The notes below the pieces were generated by a model. It saw only the letters and a list, made by a program, of their open reading frames with translations. It did not search any database and was not told the DNA's origin. A stretch of 64,000 bases of DNA from Hordeum vulgare subsp. vulgare (lineage: Eukaryota > Streptophyta > Magnoliopsida > Poales > Poaceae): contig NC_058521.1 of assembly GCF_904849725.1 (NCBI RefSeq), positions 558,206,176-558,270,175 on the forward strand. Reading direction: 5' to 3'. Numbering within the stretch: position 1 is the first letter of the stretch; every line of letters starts with the position of its first letter. Shown in pieces: positions 57,799-64,000 of this stretch. The translations under genes and the position numbers were made by a program.

Positions 57799-59348
57799 TG
57801 ATACGTCTCCAACGTATCTATAACTTTTGATGGTTTCATGCTATTATCTTGTCAAACTTTGGATGTTTTGCATGCTTTTTATTTATTTTCTAGGACTAAC
57901 TTATTAACTCAGTGCCAAGTGTCAGTTCCTGTTTTTTTCCATGTTTTTGACCCCTTTCAGAGGAGATTTTGAAATGGAGTCCAAACGAAAGAAAATCCCC
58001 GAAAAGATTTTTTTGGAACGGAAGAAGACCAGAGAACTTGGGAGCCAAGCCAGAGGAGCGCCAGGGGCCCCACAAGCCCCCACCCCGTGGCCGGGGGGGC
58101 GCCATCCAGGCTTGTGGGCCCCTTGGAGGTCCCCTGACCTAGATCTTGCGCATATATATTCCCAAATATTCCCAAAAAAATCAAGAGACGATCACAATCA
58201 CTTTTCCGCCGCCGTAAGCTTCTGTCTCCGCAAGATCCCATCTGGGGCACGTCCTGGTGCCCTACCGGAGGGGGGATTCGGACGCGGAGGGCTTCTCCAT
58301 CAACACCATGACCTCTCCGATGATGCGTGAGTAGTTCACCATAGACCTACGGGTCCATAGCTAGTAACTAGATGGCTTCTTCTCTCTCTTGGATCTTCAA
58401 TACAAAGTTCTCCATGATCTTCATGGAGATCTATCCGATGTAATCTTCTTTTGCGGTGTGTTTGTCGAGATCCAATGAATTGTGGATTTATGATCAGATT
58501 ATCTATGAATCTTATTTTAGTTTCTTCTGATCTCTCTTATGCATGATTTCATATCCTTGTAATTCTCGAGTTGTGGGTTTTGTCTGGCCAACTAGATCTA
58601 TGATTCTTGCAATGGGAGAAGTGCTTGGTTTTGGGTTCATACCGTGCGGTGACCTCACCCAGTGACAGAAGGGGTAGCGAGGCACGCATCGTGTTGTTGC
58701 CATCAAGGGTAAAAAGATGGGGTTTTCATCATTGGTTTGAGATCATCCCTCTACATCATGTCATCTTGCTTAAAGCATTACTCTGTTCGTCATGAACTCA
58801 ATACAATAGATGCATGCTGGATAACGGTCGATGTGTGGAGTAATAGTAGTAGATGCAAAAAAGTATCGGTCTACTTGTCTCGGACGTGATGCCTATATGC
58901 ATGATTATTGCCTTAGATATCGTCATGACTTTGCGTGGTTCTATCAATTGCTTGACAGTAATTTGTTCACCCACCGTGATATTTCCTATTATGAGAGAAG
59001 CCTCTAGTGAACACTATGTCCCCCAGGGTCTACTTCACACCATATTTTCAGCCTTACACTTTTTACTTCGTTGCTCTTTCCGCCTTCAGATCTCACTTTG
59101 CAAACAATCTTGAAGGGATTGACAACCCCTTTGAAGCGTTGGGTGCAAGCTTGTTTGTGTTTGCGCAGGTACTTTGGACTTGACGAGGCCCTCCTTCTGG
59201 ATCGATACCTTGGTTCTCAAACTGAGGGAAATACTTATTGCTCCTGTGCTGCATCCCCCTTTCCTCTTCAAGGGAAAAACCGACGCAAACTAGAGAAGTA
59301 ACAAGAAGAATTCCTAAGCGCCAGGGAAGGACTTTTGTTGCCGTAGCA
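57799..59348 (+). repeat. 3' LTR of element C
   Basis: 1550-bp LTR. Terminal hairpin at 57800-57818. Preceded by TTAAGCTTGGGGATGCT as in A. Confidence 0.94.
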
Positions 59349-59353
59349 CACCG

Positions 59354-59640
59354 CATCCTACGGGGGCTTACTCGCTCACTTGTCTGCAAGGCTCAATACA
59401 TATGAACTTATTTCAAATACACGTTTAATATTTTGTGTATATAGGTAGAATTTTTCAAAGTACATGTTGAACAATAAAAAAAATACATGTTGAACGTTTG
59501 CAAGACACACATTAAATATATGTTAAATGCTCTTCCCCGAATATAGTGATCAAAGTCTAGTAGCTGGTGGAGGGGTGATGTAGACTTAGATCGGAGGGAA
59601 CAAGTAGTCCCGACTTACAGCTAGTCAGAAAAGCCAAGAT
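59354..59640. other. AT-rich unassigned sequence right of C
   Basis: No gene. ACATGTTGAAC occurs twice (59462 and 59485), the same phrase type as in the degenerate repeat at 62520-63165, so both may belong to one older element split by the LTR-like block between them. Confidence 0.4.
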
Positions 59641-59990
59641 TTGTGAGCTCACAACTGAAAAAGTTGGTGCCCCCATATGTGGTTTTGGTAATTAATGACA
59701 TTCTCTATGGACTAGTGCTTGCATTCATTTATATTCGAAGGTTTATCCATAGGCTTTGCTTGAAGACCATTCGTTGTTTTTCATGCTATAAGAAGGAGAT
59801 TATGTGTGACCAAGGTGTTATCCGAGGAATTATCCAAAGCTTAGTCATGTGAAATTTGAGCCTATTGCAAGCATGTCTTGAAAAAAAAGATTCTGTGAAC
59901 ATTCATGTTTATCTTCAAGACATCATCTTTATGAAGAGAGAAGATAAGATACACGGTTGACCAAGACTAAGTCAAAGAGTGATTCAAGTT

Positions 59991-60176
59991 GATTAACATA
60001 CAAAGCATAGAAGTTGTACCAAGTATGATCTATGGTATGATAAGCATTGTCCACTGCGCTTTGTGTACAGTGTACTAACCCATGATTAACATACAAAGCA
60101 TAGAAGGTGTACCCAATAGGATCTATGTTATGGTAAGCATTTGCCATTACGTTTGTGTACAATGTACTAACCCATG
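59991..60176 (+). repeat. 93-bp tandem duplication
   Basis: Copies at 59991-60083 and 60084-60176 both start GATTAACATACAAAGCATAG and end GTACTAACCCAT, with about ten differences. Confidence 0.85.
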
Positions 60177-61139
60177 ATCCTTGTGAGGTTTCCATGTGCG
60201 GCTAGGTATGTTTCCATGGGCTTGCATAAAAAAAGAATATATCTTACAACCCATGAAGGATGCAATCAAGTGGTGATTGTTAGCAACGTTGCGGTGTGCA
60301 AGTTCAAGTGAAGCATCACGAAGGGATCACATGCTTGAAGCTTGTTGTCCATTATTGTGATAATGGGCATGGGAAGATCTACCAAAGAGAGGCTCACCCA
60401 TAGTACAGTATGGGGAGCAATCTACTAGTCTCATCGAGCTCACGCAGTCAAGAAAGGTGGTCCATCTTGAGAAAGACAAGATCGTCATCATCTAGCTCAA
60501 GTGGACTATGCACAAGGCAAAGGTTTGTCGTTGATAGCTTTTCTATTCTACCAATCTCATGGTGTTAGTCGGGAGACAATGTTATATGATTGATTGTCGT
60601 ACTATCGAGGGGGTCTCTTGAGTGAGTAGAATGATCATATCGTTCGTAAAGATCTCAAACTATTGCATTCTTGGCATCATAATTATTCTTGGTTCTTGTT
60701 TGGCTTTCCACTATGTGTGTTTCTGAGCTTATAGTCTTCGTCTTGACAAGCTCAAGTTCATCGAAAACAGATTTCGTATGCATCATCCTTGCGTTTTTGG
60801 TGTTGGAGATTTTGTCGTATCATTCTTGGGAGGGTCATACTCCTTATCCTATTGGCATTTATTCTCCATTGCTTGTTCTTAATATAACCATTCGTTGTAG
60901 GATAGTACTTGTTGCCATCTATCCAACAAGCTTGAGTTTGCTGATTTCATAGTCCATTGTAAAAGTTATAGCAGTTTCAGCATTGGAGCTTCCTTCTGTT
61001 TTGCTTGGATAGTAGTACTGCTTTAAGCGACAGTACTGATTTAAGTGGTGGTAGGGCGTTAGTAGTGCTTGCGCGGTACTTCCGCTTCATTCTACTGCAA
61101 CCACTTCCGCTTATTTTTATGTTTTTGTTGTTCAGTCTG

Positions 61140-61215
61140 CTTAAGCGATTCTAGAGCGGTAGTACTACTCACCCGAGCGGTAGTACTGCTCCCCTAAGCG
61201 GTACTACTCCTCTCG
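61140..61215 (+). repeat. Short AGCGGTAGTACT motif cluster
   Basis: AGCGGTAGTACT at 61162 and 61179, with variants AGCGGTACTACT near 61198 and others back to 61028. GTAGTAC is close to self-complementary, so local pairing is possible. Confidence 0.65.
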
Positions 61216-62519
61216 CAGAACTACCTCTCTTGTATTTATGTCTTGTTGGGTTACGTTGACCGTGCTAAGTGGAAGTACTGCTTGTGCATGACCACTAGGC
61301 ATGACAGTTGGATTCACGGGAACTATTTAAGGGGACCTTCTTCCCCAATGGTTTCTATCCTTTGAGCTCGTGTTCTTCCCTCATTGCTAACCTTCTTCGA
61401 GCTTGCTAACTCTCGATTCCTCCAAATATTTTTGCTCCTTTTTTATGTAAAAGAGAAAGGGGACCTAGATCCACATTTCCACCAATCACCTTCCTCTCTA
61501 TGTGAGCTCCTTGTTCTTCCTCTCATATTCCTCCGTAGCTTTTGTTCTGGTGGTGGGATTTAAGAGTGGGGGACTTGACCACCACGTGTGTTCTTGTCAT
61601 TGCATTAATTACATCGGTTTGAGTTCTCCACAGTGATACGTGGAGGTAAAAAATTGAGAAGCTTATTACTCTTGGGTGTTTGGGCATCCTAGATCTTGTG
61701 TCTCTTGGGTGCTTTGGCGCCCTAGACGGTTGGTGGTGTCTTGGATCTCAATCATTGTGGTATAAAGCTTCGGTCAAGCGTCGGGGGTCTCCCATTAGGT
61801 TGTGGAGATTGCCCTAAGTAATTTGTATGCATTCCGGTGACCGCCCCCAAGGGTTACCAAAGTGTACGAGTTCGGTGACTTCCTCAAGGGTTGCCATTTG
61901 TACGGGTTCGATGTCCGTCCTCAAAGATCCCTTAGTAGAATCACAACATCTTGCATTATGCTAGGACGTGAGGAGATTACCGTGGCCTTAGTAGCTTCTT
62001 GGGGAGCACTATGCCTCCACACCGCTTCAAACGGAGATTAGCATTCGCAAGGGTGTAAACTTCGATGTACAATCATCGTCTCCGCGTGGCTTAGTTATCT
62101 CTTATTTGAGCCCTTTATTTATGCATTTTACTTTGTGATAGCCATATTGTTTTATGTTATATATCTTACTATCACTTAGTTGTTTATCTTACTTAGAATA
62201 AGTTATTGGTGCACATAGGTGAGTCTAATTGTTTCAGATTTTGTGCTTGACAAATTAAACGCTAGTATTATTTCGCATTTGTTCAAGTCCCTATTCGGCC
62301 CCTACTAGGCGACATACACATCCTTTGAGCATCCCTTCACGAGTAAGAGCGAAAACCCTTCTCCAAGGTTATACATTGCTGTAGTAGAATCATCGGCTGT
62401 ATCACACGATAGGGGAGACATGCCCGCTAGGGCGCATCGACCCGATACTGAAGGACTTTTCTAGCTTCAAGGAGTAAACTCGAGATGCATGACTAGCTCG
62501 ATTGAGGGACTTCTTGAAA

Positions 62520-63165
62520 TCGTATACATGAACATTTTTAAACACACGTTTTAAAATTCCTCTCAAAATTTATAAACATTTGGTATATGTGTTCTGACAA
62601 TTTTTGCACTATTTTTTTACTTCATTTTAACTTTATAATATTATAAAAAACACTATACATGGAATATTTGAAAAATATTTACCAATCATTTGATAAATGT
62701 TAAATATGTATAAATAAAGTGTTTGTCACGTATAGGAAAAATGTATACAACAAAATACAATGTGTAGGAAAAAAAACTGTTCATGTGTTAAAAAAAATGT
62801 AATCAAGCATTTTACAAAATGTTGAACATGTACTTGAAAATGTTAATCAAGAATTTAAGAAATATTAAATGTGTATGGAAAAAATGTTGATCATGTATTA
62901 AAATTGATGTTTTTTTTATCTTGGTTACCAAAATGTTAGTCAAGTACTTTGAAAAAATGTTGATAAGTATCTACAAAATGTTTATAAAGTATTTAAATTT
63001 TTTAATCAAGCATTTGTAAAACTTTGAAATGTGTATAGAGAAAATGGTGAACATGTATTCAAAAAATGTTAAATTTGTATTTGGAGAAATGTTAAATGTG
63101 CATAGAAAAATTGTTAACCATATATTTAAAAATGTTATACTTGTATTTAAAAGGTCAAACATTTA
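62520..63165. repeat. Degenerate AT-rich repeat, AAAATGTT-type units
   Basis: Units of about 20 to 45 bases built on AAAATGTT(GAAC/AATC)ATGTATT recur across some 640 bases. No coding potential; open frames here are chance. It looks like the decayed subterminal repeat region of an old DNA transposon, a guess. Confidence 0.65.
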
Positions 63166-63362
63166 ACAAGATATTCAACACTAACCCGGCGCTCACTCAA
63201 TGGCCAGCCATCTCCTTTTTTCTTCTTTTTTTTCTTTCAAAGGTGTGCTAACAGTCTGGCCCGTTGCTATGGACTCTCCAGGCCAGATATTCTTCTGTCT
63301 CGCTTAACGCGAGATATGGCTCCCACCACTTTCTTGAGTATACTCACATAGCAGGAGAGTCG

Positions 63363-63377
63363 GCTGGACCGTCCAGC
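63363..63377. repeat. 15-bp perfect palindrome
   Basis: GCTGGAC / GTCCAGC around a single C. Confidence 0.93.
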
Positions 63378-63406
63378 GCGGGCGTTGCACTTCCGCTTGG
63401 AAGACC

Positions 63407-63433
63407 CTATTTGACGCATTATGCGTCAAATAG
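63407..63433. repeat. 27-bp perfect palindrome
   Basis: CTATTTGACGCAT and ATGCGTCAAATAG around a single T. It sits 29 bases after the 15-bp palindrome. Confidence 0.95.
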
Positions 63434-63603
63434 TCAGGGGTTCCGCACACCCCGTCCAGAAGACTTGGGCCAGCTCAGTTTTGTTGCCACCGATTTTGAC
63501 GTGTTGATGCTAGCGAGCAAAAGCACAGGAGCTGCAAGCAAGCGACGGGATTTGGGCAGGTTCGTTAGCATTTTCCCTAATCCCGGTTTTGGAAACCTAA
63601 AGG

Positions 63604-63715
63604 ATTGTTCGGTTGAGGTGGATTTAAAGGGGATTGAGGGGATTAAATCCTCTACAAGGCAAAATCGCTGCAAATCCCCTCCGATCCCCGCATGGATGGG
63701 ATTAACCGAACTAAG
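63604..63715. mobile_element. 112-bp MITE with 8-bp target duplication
   Basis: Direct repeats CCTAAAGG at 63596-63603 and 63716-63723 flank 112 bases. The ends are inverted: GTTCGGTT near the left end and AACCGAAC near the right, and inner parts pair as well (GGGGATT with AATCCCC). An 8-bp duplication suggests a hAT-type transposase; the terminal motif is also like that of some PIF/Harbinger MITEs, which make 3-bp duplications. Confidence 0.7.
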
Positions 63716-63782
63716 CCTAAAGGTTTTTAGCCGGTTTTTTTGGTTTTGGGGACTTTCTAAAAGATTCCCTGAAACGGTTTTC

Positions 63783-64000
63783 CTTTTTTCTTTTTTGTTT
63801 TTTTCTGTTTCAAAAATATTCTGGATTTTGAAAAAATGTTACGGGACTTAAAAAATGTTTATGATTTTGAGAAAATGTTCAGGAATATAAGAAAATGTTT
63901 TGGAATTTGAAAAAGTATTCCGGAATTTTAAAAAATGTTCCAGAATTTGGCAAAATGTTACGAAATTAAAAAAATGTTCTGGATTTTGAAGACATATTCT
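63783..64000. repeat. Degenerate repeat with AAAATGTTC(T/C)(G)GAATTTT-type units
   Basis: About nine imperfect units of 20 to 28 bases run to the window end. Different consensus from the 62520-63165 repeat but the same AAAATGTT core, so the two may be parts of one old element interrupted by the unique stretch with the palindromes and the MITE. Confidence 0.65.

Larger units (their letters stand above)
52624..59348 (+). mobile_element. Element C: complete non-autonomous Gypsy-like element, family of A
   Basis: A 6.7-kb element with LTRs 52624-54177 and 57799-59348 and site duplication CACCG (52619-52623 and 59349-59353). It has a tRNA-Asp-like primer site, a broken Gag-like gene in its 5' part and a long non-coding 3' internal part ending in CTCGAGGACGAG. 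No protease, integrase or polymerase is present. It matches element A over the whole shared region, with one tandem-repeat unit fewer. LTRs differ at roughly 4 percent by eye over the first 210 bases. Confidence 0.93.
59641..62331 (+). repeat. LTR-like block, probably Copia, boundaries uncertain
   Basis: From memory this resembles a common Triticeae LTR with the phrases TGTGGTTTTGGTAATTAATG near the start and CTATTCGGCCCCTACTAGGC near the end. The latter parallels the end of the F LTR. The middle (61020-61220) has repeated AGCGGTAGTACT motifs, as such LTRs often do. No coding region follows, so it may be a solo or truncated LTR. No clear TG...CA ends with a duplication were found. Confidence 0.4.

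Noticed and set aside
63264..63851. 195-codon plus-strand frame near the end
   Set aside because: It runs through both palindromes, the MITE and the AT-rich repeat, so it cannot be one gene.
1..64000. A host gene, RNA gene or non-transposon system
   Set aside because: Every stretch with coding evidence belongs to a mobile element; the B3-like gene is broken and embedded in one. No tRNA or rRNA sequence was recognised by eye.

Overview
The window is intergenic DNA from a large grass genome of the Triticeae type (wheat, Aegilops, barley or rye). It is a stack of nested LTR retrotransposons. No host gene, tRNA or rRNA gene could be supported. The main clue to the organism is three insertions with BARE-1/WIS/Angela-type LTRs (starting TGTTGGAATTATGCCC and ending CGTTCCCCAACA). 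The others are several Gypsy-like families, one of them with LTRs starting TGATACGTC, and one Copia element of the SIRE/Maximus type. Family names come from memory of Triticeae repeats, not from a database search.

Layout. 1-2455: 3' end of an unassigned LTR element (X) inserted in a BARE LTR. 2456-11234: BARE element 1 on the minus strand, with an uninterrupted 1326-codon polyprotein. 11235-13057 and 22478-24649: 3' half of a Gypsy-like element (A), split by element B (13058-22472), a long-LTR non-autonomous element with a zinc-knuckle Gag and an accessory ORF; the site duplication is GCCCT. 24650-28832: part of a related minus-strand element (D), whose LTR holds a solo BARE LTR (25124-26929, site duplication CAGTA). 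28833-37500: an old, broken BARE copy (E) without matching flanks. 37501-52298: a GC-rich element (G), apparently Gypsy-like on the minus strand, carrying a broken plus-strand B3-domain-like gene; it is split by the Copia element F (40006-49761, site duplication GCGTG). 52624-59348: a complete non-autonomous element (C) of the same family as A (site duplication CACCG). 59354-64000: AT-rich degenerate repeats, an LTR-like block, two short palindromes and a 112-bp MITE with an 8-bp duplication.

Order of events. Element C is an uninterrupted relative of A and shows the empty site for B, so B in A is certain. X entered BARE 1 after BARE 1 had entered A, and A had entered D. By eye the two LTRs of BARE 1 differ at about 1 percent, those of B at about 1 to 1.5 percent, F about 3 percent, C about 4 percent and E about 8 to 9 percent. 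These are rough manual counts.

Function. Only BARE 1 looks able to code for a full set of Copia proteins. B, C and F kept or gained partial genes and would need proteins made elsewhere. The observations most worth checking are: hairpins at the outer 5' end of the LTRs in three unrelated families; the accessory ORF in B; the B3-like gene in G; the third ORF and the GGACGTCCG palindrome clusters of F; and the apparently recombinant origin of E.
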